A stretch of DNA of 64,000 bases, taken from the NCBI RefSeq assembly GCF_000306235.2, contig NZ_AKWZ02000010.1, positions 310,001 through 374,000 on the forward strand, given 5' to 3'. Position 1 is the stretch's first letter. Every line of letters begins with the position of its first letter. The stretch is from Leptospira fainei serovar Hurstbridge str. BUT 6. Its GTDB lineage: Bacteria; Spirochaetota; Leptospiria; Leptospirales; Leptospiraceae. Below the pieces are notes generated by a model, which did no database searches, had not been told where the DNA came from, and worked only from the letters and a program-made list of their open reading frames with translations. Made by a program: the position numbers and the translations under genes. Positions 54,600-63,669 of the stretch are shown piece by piece.

Positions 54600-55748
54600 T
54601 TAACCTTTCTTCTGTCCTTTGCTCAAGGACTTTGCGAGAATCGCACCGAAGGATCCGGTTGAGGAAGTTTCTTCGGACAAATAACCGCTATAATTCAATC
54701 GATCCTGCACTTCTTTCGCCTTTGTTAGAGATAGGGAAATTTGCCGTTTCGATAAATTCACTTCCATTACGAACGCATCCACTTTATCGCCCGGTTTGAA
54801 AATTTGCGATAAGGGAACTCTGTTTAAGATTCCGCTCTCCCGATTCGGAACGAGGCCGGAGAAATTTTCGTTCAGTTTGACGAACAATCCGAACGGCTTA
54901 ATGCTATCGACGACACCGGAAACGACATCTCCTTCCTTAAACGGAACGTTCTGCGCCCAAGGGTCCTTTAGAAAATCCTTAACCGTAAAGCTATGTTTGT
55001 TTTCTTCCCAATCCAGCTTTAATACTTTCGCATGGAGTACCTGCCCGGGATGAAAATCCAAAGTTAAATCCGGATTTTTTTTGAACGTCGCTTCGGATGC
55101 GGGGACGAGAGCCGTCAATCCGTCCGCCTCGACGATCAATCCGAATGAGTGAACCGATTTCACCCTGCATGTTACGAACATGCCCGGTTTTAATTCCCCT
55201 TTTAATACGGATATCTTAGCTTCTTTTTCCTTATCGGCAATTTTTTTCTGAGAGACGACAACCTTACCCTTCGCGCCGACCTCTACTACAAGAAAGCGAA
55301 CATATTTTCCGACCGCACTTCCTTGCTTACGCAGATCCTGATCCAATTGTGAAAAAGGACAAAATCCGGTGACCTCGCCTAACTTAACTTCGACGCCCGA
55401 TTCGTTTTCACCCACGATATGGGCGAGTATGGGTATTTCGGACGCTTGAGCGACGGAAATTAAATCCTTTTCCAAGGAATCTCCAAGCAGACAAGTCGTA
55501 AAGTATTGATCCCCGGAAGACTCCCGGAGAAAATACGCCTCGAACTCTTGACCCGGTTTAGGAGCCTCGGGGAATTCCTCCGCGAGAACGATTCCTGAGA
55601 TTCCCGCCTCTTTTACCTTTATAAAAATGTAATCTGATTTTGCGCTGCTTACGACTGCAGTTACTTTTGCACCCGGTTCAAGCGCACCTTTTTTGCGGAA
55701 GCTTTCATCCAAAAGTTTTTCGAATAATTCTTTCTCGGAGTCTTTCAT
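54600..55748 (-). CDS. S1-domain RNA-binding protein
   Basis: The 382-residue protein has about four S1/OB-fold repeats: residues 22-85, 92-165, 187-260 and 270-345, each starting with a pattern like GxxVxxxVxSVxxFGxxVE and ending in a LSxxxI pattern. It resembles ribosomal protein S1 with fewer domains, and likely binds single-stranded RNA in translation. Many leptospires have an S1 protein of this kind besides rpsA. The C-terminus is Ser/Lys-rich. It is cotranscribed with trmL. Confidence 0.85.
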   Translation of the reverse strand: MKDSEKELFEKLLDESFRKKGALEPGAKVTAVVSSAKSDYIFIKVKEAGISGIVLAEEFPEAPKPGQEFEAYFLRESSGDQYFTTCLLGDSLEKDLISVAQASEIPILAHIVGENESGVEVKLGEVTGFCPFSQLDQDLRKQGSAVGKYVRFLVVEVGAKGKVVVSQKKIADKEKEAKISVLKGELKPGMFVTCRVKSVHSFGLIVEADGLTALVPASEATFKKNPDLTLDFHPGQVLHAKVLKLDWEENKHSFTVKDFLKDPWAQNVPFKEGDVVSGVVDSIKPFGLFVKLNENFSGLVPNRESGILNRVPLSQIFKPGDKVDAFVMEVNLSKRQISLSLTKAKEVQDRLNYSGYLSEETSSTGSFGAILAKSLSKGQKKG

Positions 55749-55774
55749 AGTTCTTCCTCTCTATAAATTGAATC

Positions 55775-57154
55775 TCACCGACCGCGTTTAGAAGCAGGTT
55801 TCTTAGGCGGGAGAATTTCCGTTCTTCTACGTTCCGTCACAACCGTCTGCAACGAACGCAATTTTTCCCATCCGCTCAAGGGGTCCTCGCTAAAAACAAG
55901 GAACTGCGCCGACTTCCCGACGCGAATTTTGCCTTCGTGCGCAGCTTCAAGGTAAGTGCAGGCGGTTTCTGTGGCGGCACGAAGAGCTTCCTTAGGACCT
56001 AAAATTTCCGACAAAATGGAAATCTCCTTCCAACCCCCAATTCCCGGAAAGATCAGATAATGGCCGGTGCCTGAAGCGAGTAGAATCTTTAAGGCCAGAT
56101 TCTTTCGAGCCTTCAGAAAGGCAAGATAGGAATCGTACTCCTTATCCGCTTCCGCTTTTTCTTTTTCTCCTAACGGAACCAGGGTCGAGATCCATTCGTT
56201 CGAGAAGGCTTTTTCTTTAAATCTAGGACTCCAAGCCAATAATCGATTCCATTCCTCGGAAAACCCCGGAGTTCCTACTTGTTTTTGATTGTAGTACACA
56301 CCAAACATAGGTCCCCAATAAGATTGGACTAAATTTCTAGAGACAGGAGCTATAGAAGAAGTTTCCGGAATCGGATGATACAATACTGGGACGCCGGCAG
56401 AGAGCGCTTCCCAAGAGGCAAATTCTTCTCCAAACGCGGAAACCGCCAATTCAAGACCTTTTTCGTCCGCCTGAGTTTTCATCCGGTACAAAAGTTGTCC
56501 GTCAATCTGAAACGGTTCTCCGGCATCATGACGCAAAAATAAGTGCGCGCGTCCTATTCCCCGATTCGAAACGGCCCGGATCGCTTCCTCTTGATTATGC
56601 AGAATTTTGTAGCCGCTGAGCTTTGACCCCGCGTTTCGAAGTTCAATCGAATCCGCAACGAGTATCGGAGAGGAGATCGAAATTTGCGGGAATTCTCCCG
56701 TTTTTCTTCGTGAACGCGCCAGGTCCTCAACCCAAGAGGCATCTGCGATACTCTGCAAGAAAACGAATCCGTGCTGAAGAAATGACCGAATATCTTCCTG
56801 CAGCTCATTTTTATCTTTTTGGCCGCCGATCGAGTTTGCCCCCAAAGTGACGTGAGCATCGCAAAAACCGGGTAATATGAATAGAGGATTTTGAGCGTTT
56901 GAAGAAGGGGAAATCTTCTCGACGATTCCGTCCTTTACGGATAAATCTACGGGTCCTTTATATTCCAAAGAGCCGGGCTCTATTACAAATACTCCTTTCC
57001 AACTCCAACTCTGGGCCTCGATAACGGAGAACGAAGAGAAGAAAAAGAGACCCCAGAAAAAAGAAGTTTTACAAAGAAAATAATGCGAGAAGACCTTTTT
57101 TGGTATGGCGGGTATGAGTCTCTTGACAAACAAATCGAGTTCCGGAAAGTTCAA
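55775..57154 (-). CDS. Amidohydrolase-superfamily protein, exported, probably degenerate
   Basis: The 459-residue protein has a hydrophobic export signal (about residues 28-46) and the amidohydrolase fold with VKDGIVEKISP, LPGFCDAH and ALRAATETACTYLEAAHEGKIRVGKSAQFLVF at the end. The metal site is incomplete: the usual DxHxH is DAHVT and the late G-T-D is GTG. It may be a non-catalytic member. The ATG at 57154 overlaps the 5' part of the divergent HATPase gene by 50 bp; a TTG at 57133 would still overlap. Confidence 0.7.
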   Translation of the reverse strand: MNFPELDLFVKRLIPAIPKKVFSHYFLCKTSFFWGLFFFSSFSVIEAQSWSWKGVFVIEPGSLEYKGPVDLSVKDGIVEKISPSSNAQNPLFILPGFCDAHVTLGANSIGGQKDKNELQEDIRSFLQHGFVFLQSIADASWVEDLARSRRKTGEFPQISISSPILVADSIELRNAGSKLSGYKILHNQEEAIRAVSNRGIGRAHLFLRHDAGEPFQIDGQLLYRMKTQADEKGLELAVSAFGEEFASWEALSAGVPVLYHPIPETSSIAPVSRNLVQSYWGPMFGVYYNQKQVGTPGFSEEWNRLLAWSPRFKEKAFSNEWISTLVPLGEKEKAEADKEYDSYLAFLKARKNLALKILLASGTGHYLIFPGIGGWKEISILSEILGPKEALRAATETACTYLEAAHEGKIRVGKSAQFLVFSEDPLSGWEKLRSLQTVVTERRRTEILPPKKPASKRGR

Positions 57155-57851
57155 GGTAATGGGTCAGGAAATCCGGGATATATCCGATAATATCCGACTT
57201 ACGGTAGAGAACGGAAGAATTCTATCCCTCAAAACACATCGGATGACTCGATCCGTGGAAGAGCATATCCAGGAAGCGATCGAATTAATCCTGGACAAAG
57301 TTACATATCCCACGCTCGTCCCGACGATTTATACTATCGTTAAAGAGTTATCGATCAACGCCTGCAAGGCAAACCAAAAAAGAATTTTCTTCGAGGAAAA
57401 AGGATACGATCTCGCGAATGAATCCCAATATATAAAAGGGGTCGCCGAATACCGACAATTATTTTCGGAAAGCATGGCCGAAGAGTTCGGGCAGAAAGCG
57501 AAAAAGAAAGGCTACTATTGCTTGATCAGTTTCGATTATTCTATGGACGGAATTCGTATCGAAGTGATCAATAATACTCCCGTAACTCCTCAGGAAGAAA
57601 AATCATTACGAGAAAAACTCGAAAAAGGAATGCAATACGCGGATATAGCTCAATTCTATATGGACAACGCGGATAATACGGAAGGCGCGGGGTTGGGATT
57701 GGCTTTGATTCTAATTATGCTGAAAGGAGAAGGAATCGATCCTTCTTTCTTCCGCATAGGAATTCGAAAAGAATCGACGATTGCTCGACTGGAAATTCCC
57801 CTGACTACAAACTTCAAGTCGGCTCGCGACAAGGATTTCTCGCGCATATAA
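57105..57851 (+). CDS. HATPase-domain protein
   Basis: The 248-residue protein has a histidine-kinase-type ATPase domain with VKELSINACKANQKR as N-box and TEGAGLGLALI as G-box. It lacks a His phosphoacceptor and any membrane segment. Similar small proteins occur in leptospires. A later start at 57159 (M19) would avoid the overlap with the amidohydrolase-like gene; none has a clear Shine-Dalgarno. It is followed directly by a glycosyltransferase (stop and ATG adjacent at 57851/57852), so the two are cotranscribed. Confidence 0.72.
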   Translation: MAGMSLLTNKSSSGKFKVMGQEIRDISDNIRLTVENGRILSLKTHRMTRSVEEHIQEAIELILDKVTYPTLVPTIYTIVKELSINACKANQKRIFFEEKGYDLANESQYIKGVAEYRQLFSESMAEEFGQKAKKKGYYCLISFDYSMDGIRIEVINNTPVTPQEEKSLREKLEKGMQYADIAQFYMDNADNTEGAGLGLALILIMLKGEGIDPSFFRIGIRKESTIARLEIPLTTNFKSARDKDFSRI

Positions 57852-58631
57852 ATGCCCCTACCGATTTCCGCCTGCATCATAACGTTAAACGAAGAGGATA
57901 ATATTACTCGCTGCCTCTCTTCTCTTAAGTTCGTGGATGAAATTATCGTATTGGATTCCGGCTCGAGTGATCGAACCGGAGAATTGGCAAAATCGTTCGG
58001 TGCTAAAATAGTCCATCGCGAATTCGACGATTATGTATCTCAAAAAAATCACGTAGTATCTTTGGCTAAGAATAGTTGGATTTTAAGCGTCGATGCCGAC
58101 GAAGAAATATCGCCTAAATTGGAAAATGAAATCCGGGAGATATTAGGAGGAAGAGAACCTGAAGAAGACGGGTTTCTCATTCCTAGGCTTACCATGTACA
58201 TGGGAAAATGGGTTCGTCACGGGGGATGGTATCCTAACTATCGAGTCCGTTTGTTTAAAAAATCCAAGGGTCGATTTGTCGGAGGAAAAGTCCACGAATC
58301 GGTTCTTCTTGAAGGAAAAAAAAGGAAATTAAAAAACCCGATATTGCATTACTCTTATCAGAACCTGTATGATCATGTGAATTTTATAAATCGGTATTCC
58401 GAACTTGCGGCAACCGAAAAATTCGCCAAAGGAAAACGCACCGGCCTTCTCTTCGCCTTTTTAAAAGCTTCTTATAAATCTTTTTGGATGTATTTCGTTC
58501 GCTGCGGGTTCTTGGACGGACGGCGAGGGTTTATTTTGGCAATCATGGGATTCTATTATAATTTCTTAAAGTATACCAAGATACTAGAAATGAGTTTGGC
58601 CGAAAAGGATCGGAAGCGACGCGAGAATTGA
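57852..58631 (+). CDS. Glycosyltransferase family 2 (WaaE/KdtX-like)
   Basis: The 259-residue protein starts ISACIITLNEEDNITRCL, has a DXD-like SVDADEE (metal-binding) and the lipopolysaccharide-type segment WVRHGGWYPNYRVRLF and VHESVLL. These match WaaE/KdtX, which adds sugars to the LPS core. The C-terminal region has a membrane-associated helix pair. Role in LPS or other surface glycan is inferred. It starts right at the stop of the preceding gene. Confidence 0.85.
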   Translation: MPLPISACIITLNEEDNITRCLSSLKFVDEIIVLDSGSSDRTGELAKSFGAKIVHREFDDYVSQKNHVVSLAKNSWILSVDADEEISPKLENEIREILGGREPEEDGFLIPRLTMYMGKWVRHGGWYPNYRVRLFKKSKGRFVGGKVHESVLLEGKKRKLKNPILHYSYQNLYDHVNFINRYSELAATEKFAKGKRTGLLFAFLKASYKSFWMYFVRCGFLDGRRGFILAIMGFYYNFLKYTKILEMSLAEKDRKRREN

Positions 58632-58657
58632 ATGTGTTAGGAGTAAATCCTAAAGTT

Positions 58658-59053
58658 TCAGTCTCGGCGCTCCTTGTTGTGATTGATTCGATTCATAATG
58701 TATAAAGCCAAATAACCGCCGATCAGCACTGCAATCAAGTTTACGTTGGAAAGTTGATAGATGCCGACCTTAGGAGATATCAACCAGAACACGATGTCTC
58801 GGATGATATCCTGAAAAATGGAAAGAATAATTAAGGAGCCAAGTAAAGCGACCAGAAAGGCCACCCAAAAACCGCCTAGTAAGTCTTTGCGCTTATAAAA
58901 ATAGAAATACCAGGCGAGACCGCCGCTAATTCCGACAACAAAAAGTGCATTAGTAAACGGAGTCCACCATCCAACGGAGAATGCGGCCAAGACTAAAAAA
59001 GGTTGAGTGCCGAAGGAAGGAAGAAAATCGTAGAACGAAGCCAGGATTCCCAT
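58658..59053 (-). CDS. Small membrane protein, unknown function
   Basis: The 131-residue protein has three to four predicted membrane helices (about 15-35, 36-53, 60-85, 105-122) and a charged end NHNKERRD. No family is recognised. Its 5' end overlaps the longest possible form of aroE. It lies between a glycosyltransferase and aroE, on the opposite strand. Confidence 0.65.
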   Translation of the reverse strand: MGILASFYDFLPSFGTQPFLVLAAFSVGWWTPFTNALFVVGISGGLAWYFYFYKRKDLLGGFWVAFLVALLGSLIILSIFQDIIRDIVFWLISPKVGIYQLSNVNLIAVLIGGYLALYIMNRINHNKERRD

Positions 59054-59122
59054 CTGGTTTACAGGTTTTCCGGGTTTTGGGATAAAGTCGAGAATTTTAG
59101 CGAAAAAAGGGTCCTACCTTCC

Positions 59123-59989
59123 TTGAAAATCTTCAGAGACAGCACTAAATATTTCGGCATCGTTGGAAATCCACTTTCCCATACGCTTTCCCCCCTACTT
59201 CATACCGGGTGGTATGAAGACTTAGGTCTAGATTTCGCCTACATGGTCTTTCCCATTTCGTCCATTGAAAAACAGGACTTAACAGTACTATACAAATTCG
59301 GAATCAGAGGACTTTCCGTCACGATACCTCATAAGGAACAAGCATTTAGGTTGGCGGATAAAAAGGACGTTGCTTCCGAAGCGATGAAGGCAAGCAACAC
59401 TCTCGTCTTACAAGAAGGATCGATTAGCGCGCATAATACGGACGGAATCGGAGCAGTTCGGGCGATCTTGGAACAAAGTCCCTCCTCGTTGAAAGGACGA
59501 GTCCTAGTCTTGGGAAGCGGAGGAAGCGCGAGAGGAATTGCCTTTTCACTTTTGGAAAAAGGAAACGTAGAGTCCTTGGTTATTGCCGCAAGAAACGGAG
59601 ATGCAGGAAACGAAATCGTAGATTTGCTGGATCGAGTTCGACCGGGAAGGACCTCCTTCCTTTCGTTAGAAAATGCGGAACGAGAATGTGCCGAATTCTC
59701 CTTGGTCGTGCACACGACTCCACTCGGAATGAAGGGAAAGGAGCCGGGTCCGATTTTTTCCCCTTCGTCCTTCAACCCGGGTCAAACCGTTTTCGACATC
59801 GTATACAACCCGCTCGTAACTCCGCTCGTTAAGATCGCCCGATCCTTCGGCGCGACCATTATACCCGGCACCGAGATGTTATTGTACCAAGCAGTAGAGC
59901 AATTCGGTTTATTCACAGGTATCCAATTGGAAAACGAACTCATCGATAAAGGAAGACAAAGGCTTCGTTCCGCTCTGCACGGAAATTAA
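59123..59989 (+). CDS. aroE: Shikimate dehydrogenase
   Basis: AroE reduces 3-dehydroshikimate to shikimate with NADPH. The motifs are GNPLSHTLSPLLHT, SVTIPHKE with the catalytic Lys, NTDGIGA with the catalytic Asp, LVLGSGGSARG for NADP and the C-terminal GTEMLLYQA. The frame is open from a TTG at 59003, which overlaps the neighbouring membrane protein and gives an unusually long N-terminus; TTG at 59123 gives 288 residues, the typical size, with AAGGG before it. It is followed by folC 6 bp later, a sensible pairing of chorismate and folate synthesis. Confidence 0.9.
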   Translation: MKIFRDSTKYFGIVGNPLSHTLSPLLHTGWYEDLGLDFAYMVFPISSIEKQDLTVLYKFGIRGLSVTIPHKEQAFRLADKKDVASEAMKASNTLVLQEGSISAHNTDGIGAVRAILEQSPSSLKGRVLVLGSGGSARGIAFSLLEKGNVESLVIAARNGDAGNEIVDLLDRVRPGRTSFLSLENAERECAEFSLVVHTTPLGMKGKEPGPIFSPSSFNPGQTVFDIVYNPLVTPLVKIARSFGATIIPGTEMLLYQAVEQFGLFTGIQLENELIDKGRQRLRSALHGN

Positions 59990-59995
59990 TCGCAC

Positions 59996-61270
59996 ATGCC
60001 TTTTAATGATTTTTTAAAATTCGCGTCTAGTCTGGTTAATTTAGAAAAAACCAGAAACTTCAATGTATTCAAAGAATATACTTTGGAAGCGTTTCGGAAT
60101 TTTTTAGATAAACATAATTGGAGGCAAAGGCGTTCCTCTCGTCTCCGAATTTCAGTTGTCGGAACGAATGGAAAAGGATCCGTCTCTCATTTTCTTTCCC
60201 AGACATTTTCCAAGCTGAACCAAAAAGTCGGGTTATATACCTCCCCCCATCTTCTCGGCCCTGCCGAAAGGATCCGAAAGGGACCGGATTTCGATCCGAT
60301 TTCACCTGCGGATTTGGAGAATGTTGCAAGATTGATTTTCGAGAATGCCGACGAATCGGAGTTATCTAATTTATCCTGGTTTGAATGGTTTACCTTAGGG
60401 GCTTTCGTTTATTTCGAATCGCAGGATTTGAACGTTCAAATCTACGAAGCCGGACTCGGCGGAAGATTGGATGCTACCAGTCTCTCGGAGCCGGATGTCG
60501 TAATATTATGTTCGATCGGAGAGGATCATAAGGCGATACTCGGCGATAGTAAGGAAAAGATACTTCTCGAAAAACTGAATATTGCAGGGCCAAAAACTAA
60601 GCTACTGTTGTCAATGCCCCACGAGAACGAACTGGACGAAATCATACGGTCTTTTTGCTCCGAGAAAGGAATCGAACTCCTTTTCTTCGAAAGGAAATCG
60701 CTCGAGGAAGCTTATTTAATCTACAATATAAATTTTGCCGTTTGGGCAACTCGAACAATCTACGATATGCTTTCGGTTACATTAGCTTTTCTAAAAGCTC
60801 CAAGCTCGAATGATTGTAAATGGTTCTTTGATGAAAAACCTTTCGTTTCCTATTCGGCTGCGCTGAAGGCCGATTTCCGATCCCCACCGGGAAGATTGGA
60901 GGTTCTCTCACGGAACCCTTTCGTAATTTTCGATCCTGCGCATAATCCGGACGCTGTACGAACGACTCTTCGGGATATTTCCATTCTGTATCCGGAAAAG
61001 AAATTGTCCGTGATAGCCGGTTTTTTACCGGATAAGGACGGGGAAAGTATGGCTAAAGATATCGAACTCTTTGTAAAAAATCTTGGGACGAGAGCCGCGT
61101 TCCTAAAAGGTCCCGAATTTAAATTGCCGGAAGGATTCGAATCGCTTGCCCTGGATCCTAACGACTTTTCAAAACGATTATCCGATTTTTCCCGAGATGG
61201 AGTTCTCGTTTTAGGAAGCTTTCGTCTTTATAAATATGGAATCGAAGCGATCGAAAAGAATACGAAATAA
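59996..61270 (+). CDS. folC: Bifunctional folylpolyglutamate / dihydrofolate synthase
   Basis: A Mur-ligase family enzyme of 424 residues adding glutamate to dihydropteroate and folates. It has the P-loop GTNGKGSVSHF, YTSPHLLGPAERIRKG for the pterin pocket, EAGLGGRLDATS and FDPAHNPDAV. It follows aroE by 6 bp and is convergent with the PEGA-protein gene at 3-4 bp. Confidence 0.95.
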   Translation: MPFNDFLKFASSLVNLEKTRNFNVFKEYTLEAFRNFLDKHNWRQRRSSRLRISVVGTNGKGSVSHFLSQTFSKLNQKVGLYTSPHLLGPAERIRKGPDFDPISPADLENVARLIFENADESELSNLSWFEWFTLGAFVYFESQDLNVQIYEAGLGGRLDATSLSEPDVVILCSIGEDHKAILGDSKEKILLEKLNIAGPKTKLLLSMPHENELDEIIRSFCSEKGIELLFFERKSLEEAYLIYNINFAVWATRTIYDMLSVTLAFLKAPSSNDCKWFFDEKPFVSYSAALKADFRSPPGRLEVLSRNPFVIFDPAHNPDAVRTTLRDISILYPEKKLSVIAGFLPDKDGESMAKDIELFVKNLGTRAAFLKGPEFKLPEGFESLALDPNDFSKRLSDFSRDGVLVLGSFRLYKYGIEAIEKNTK

Positions 61271-61273
61271 GAT

Positions 61274-62902
61274 TCAAAATTTATGTTTGAATCTTGCATA
61301 GGTCTCCGTTTCGAACTGATTCTCCAACCCTCTTGCAAAATACGGCGTTTTGACGGGAGCAACACCTACGTCGATGGTTTCCGAGTCCAAACCTAAGACG
61401 TAAAAGGAAACGGAAAATACCAACATAGCGGCAATTCCATAAAGCATCAATCCGCTGTGAATTCCCGTATCTCGATCGATATAGCCCGCCAATCCTCGGT
61501 AATAATTGGCCTTCGACTCCGCCTGACTATGAATATTATACTGATAATAATACGCGGCAGCAAACGAATTGAAATTCGAGGAATTCTGAATTAAGGACGC
61601 CAAACCGGTGACCGTCACGGCATCAGTCATCGGCCGCGAACCTTCGAGAATAGAATCCGCTTTTAAATTAAAGTAATAATATCCCGCGTAGAACAATAAA
61701 CTTCCGTACAACGAATATATAGCGAAATCGTCGTAAGTATGATCCAGAAAAACATATTTTTTATTTTTATAATATGAAACCGAGTCGCCCTGTTTTAGAG
61801 TACCGGTTACCTCCGAAATTTGGTCCTTTTTGATTTCGATTCCTTTTAGGACATCCACATGACCTTCCTTTGAAAGTCGAATGCGATTCCAGCCCACCTT
61901 AACCGGAATTCTATTCAACGGAGTCACACCTAACAATTCGGAGCCGAAATAAACGTTCGCACCGGGCGGGTCCGACGTTACGGAGAGAAATCCTTCCTTC
62001 TTTTCCTTAAATAATTGGATATTGATTTCCTGGGAAGAGGTCCGCATATCCACCTCTCCTCGCCAATCGTTAAAGCCTTCTCGGGTAACCCTAACATCGT
62101 GAATTCCCGGTAGTATATCGTTTCGAACGAGAGGAGTCTTACCGATATAATTCCCGTCCAAAAATACCAACGACGACAAAATACCTTCCGATTTAACCGT
62201 TAAGCGAAATGTAAATTTCCCCAAAAGAAAACTTTTTAAAGATTCGACCAACGGATTCAATTCTTGATAAGAACGTCTAATGCTGGTCTTATGGGAAAAT
62301 TCCTTTTTTGCCCCGTCTTTAAAAGATCGTAAGACTATTCGGATTCGCATTTCATCGACGGATTTTTTTTCGAATTCGCCGGTAACGGTATAGAAGCAAT
62401 TATTTTTCCTAGCTAACGGAATAACTCCTCCGTCGTCGGGAGGAAGTTCCGATTCGAACGGCTCGGATCTAAGAGAAAGATATCTCGGATCGTTTTTAAT
62501 CGGCACCACGAGTTTTCCGGAACGGAGTTTTTCAAGACGATCGGAATCCCATTCTCCTTCCTTTACTTTTCCTTGTTTTATAGAATCTTGATTTCCAAAC
62601 GGATGTTGAATCGAAGTAGGAAGCGCATTTTCGTCGTATATTTGAACCGTAGTTTTTAATCCGGAATAGAGAACCGAAGCGTATCCCGCCGAATAGAAAT
62701 CCAAAGCGGCATCACCCGACAGATTTCGCAGCGGAAAGAAACACAATTTACGTTCCTTTTCAAATTCGATCTTTTCTTTGGAAGACATCGACGGGAAATT
62801 ATATAGATCGTCGATCGCAAATAAGGAACTCCCGCCGCAAATAGGCAACATGGAAAATAACCCGATGCATGCGCAAAGTCTCTTTGAAAAATGGGACTTC
62901 AA
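61274..62902 (-). CDS. Exported PEGA-domain protein
   Basis: The 542-residue protein has an N-terminal signal (KSHFSKRLCACIGLFSML, with CACIG as possible lipobox) and two PEGA domains at about 330-400 and 405-470 with LVFLDGNYIGKTPLVRNDILPG and TSDPPGANVYFGSELLGVTPL. C-terminal membrane helices lie at about 375-400 and 440-470 of the mature part. The start is TTG at 62902, which overlaps the stop of the upstream permease gene (TTGA). A longer frame to 63256 overlaps the permease in another frame and is not protein-like. It is coupled to an ABC permease, and its role may be cell-envelope related. Confidence 0.75.
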   Translation of the reverse strand: MKSHFSKRLCACIGLFSMLPICGGSSLFAIDDLYNFPSMSSKEKIEFEKERKLCFFPLRNLSGDAALDFYSAGYASVLYSGLKTTVQIYDENALPTSIQHPFGNQDSIKQGKVKEGEWDSDRLEKLRSGKLVVPIKNDPRYLSLRSEPFESELPPDDGGVIPLARKNNCFYTVTGEFEKKSVDEMRIRIVLRSFKDGAKKEFSHKTSIRRSYQELNPLVESLKSFLLGKFTFRLTVKSEGILSSLVFLDGNYIGKTPLVRNDILPGIHDVRVTREGFNDWRGEVDMRTSSQEINIQLFKEKKEGFLSVTSDPPGANVYFGSELLGVTPLNRIPVKVGWNRIRLSKEGHVDVLKGIEIKKDQISEVTGTLKQGDSVSYYKNKKYVFLDHTYDDFAIYSLYGSLLFYAGYYYFNLKADSILEGSRPMTDAVTVTGLASLIQNSSNFNSFAAAYYYQYNIHSQAESKANYYRGLAGYIDRDTGIHSGLMLYGIAAMLVFSVSFYVLGLDSETIDVGVAPVKTPYFARGLENQFETETYARFKHKF

Positions 62903-63669
62903 TTCTTGCGCCCCCCGACGGAATAGACCAGGCCGAGAATTCCGAGGATGGGAACTACCAAGGCCCAGGGCGCAGATTCGGCATAATCTTTCGAGAAAGC
63001 GATTTGCTCTCCCAAACCTGGACCGAAAGTATCTCCTCCTGCCGAGATTCCCAAGAATCCGAAAATCGCCAGAGTCATAACTACCGAAGGAAGTCCTGTC
63101 GTTAACAGAATTCCCAATAATTGAAACGCCTGCGGCAGAATATGACTTCGAAAAATATAAGTCTTTCCGGCCCCGAAACAAGAGGCGGCCAACACGTATC
63201 CGCTTCCTCTGACTTCTTCGATTCGAGCACGTAACGTTTCGTATGCATGTGCCCAATCGCCTAGAAGAATCGCGATAAATAGAGAAGTTGCGGTCGCACC
63301 AAACGCTTGTATTACGAGAAGAGCGAGCAATAAAGATGGGATGGAAACAAAAACCGAAGATAAGGGAGATAGAAAATTTTTCTGTAAGGAAGGGCTCGAA
63401 TATGCGAGCAGTCCTAACAGACTCGCGAACATTAACGTAAGAACTCTCGCCGGAAATGCGAATAGAAATGTGGAAAGACTGCCGTAGCCGAGCATTGCCC
63501 AGACATCGCGTCCGAGTCGATCTTTTCCGAACGGAGCCTCCACGCTAATGGACCGAAATGATTCTCCTAATTCGACCTGAGTCGGGGGAGAATGTAGAAG
63601 AATGCCGCCTAACGCGATCACGAGAAAACTTCCTATGACTATGAATCGTATAGAATCCGAGAGCTTCAT
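62899..63669 (-). CDS. ABC transporter permease, DppC/OppC type
   Basis: The 256-residue protein has the OppC signature FGKDRLGRDVWAMLGYGSLSTF and the EAA loop with EEVRGSGYVLAASCFGAGKTYIFRSHILPQ. It has six membrane segments and imports oligopeptides or related molecules with its partners. Its ATG overlaps the stop of the upstream permease gene (ATGA at 63666-63669) and its stop overlaps the start of the PEGA gene, so three genes are coupled. Confidence 0.88.
   Translation of the reverse strand: MKLSDSIRFIVIGSFLVIALGGILLHSPPTQVELGESFRSISVEAPFGKDRLGRDVWAMLGYGSLSTFLFAFPARVLTLMFASLLGLLAYSSPSLQKNFLSPLSSVFVSIPSLLLALLVIQAFGATATSLFIAILLGDWAHAYETLRARIEEVRGSGYVLAASCFGAGKTYIFRSHILPQAFQLLGILLTTGLPSVVMTLAIFGFLGISAGGDTFGPGLGEQIAFSKDYAESAPWALVVPILGILGLVYSVGGRKN

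Noticed and set aside
62903..63256. Longer N-terminus of the PEGA protein
   Set aside because: It runs through the permease gene in another frame and is Arg/Ser-rich shadow sequence.
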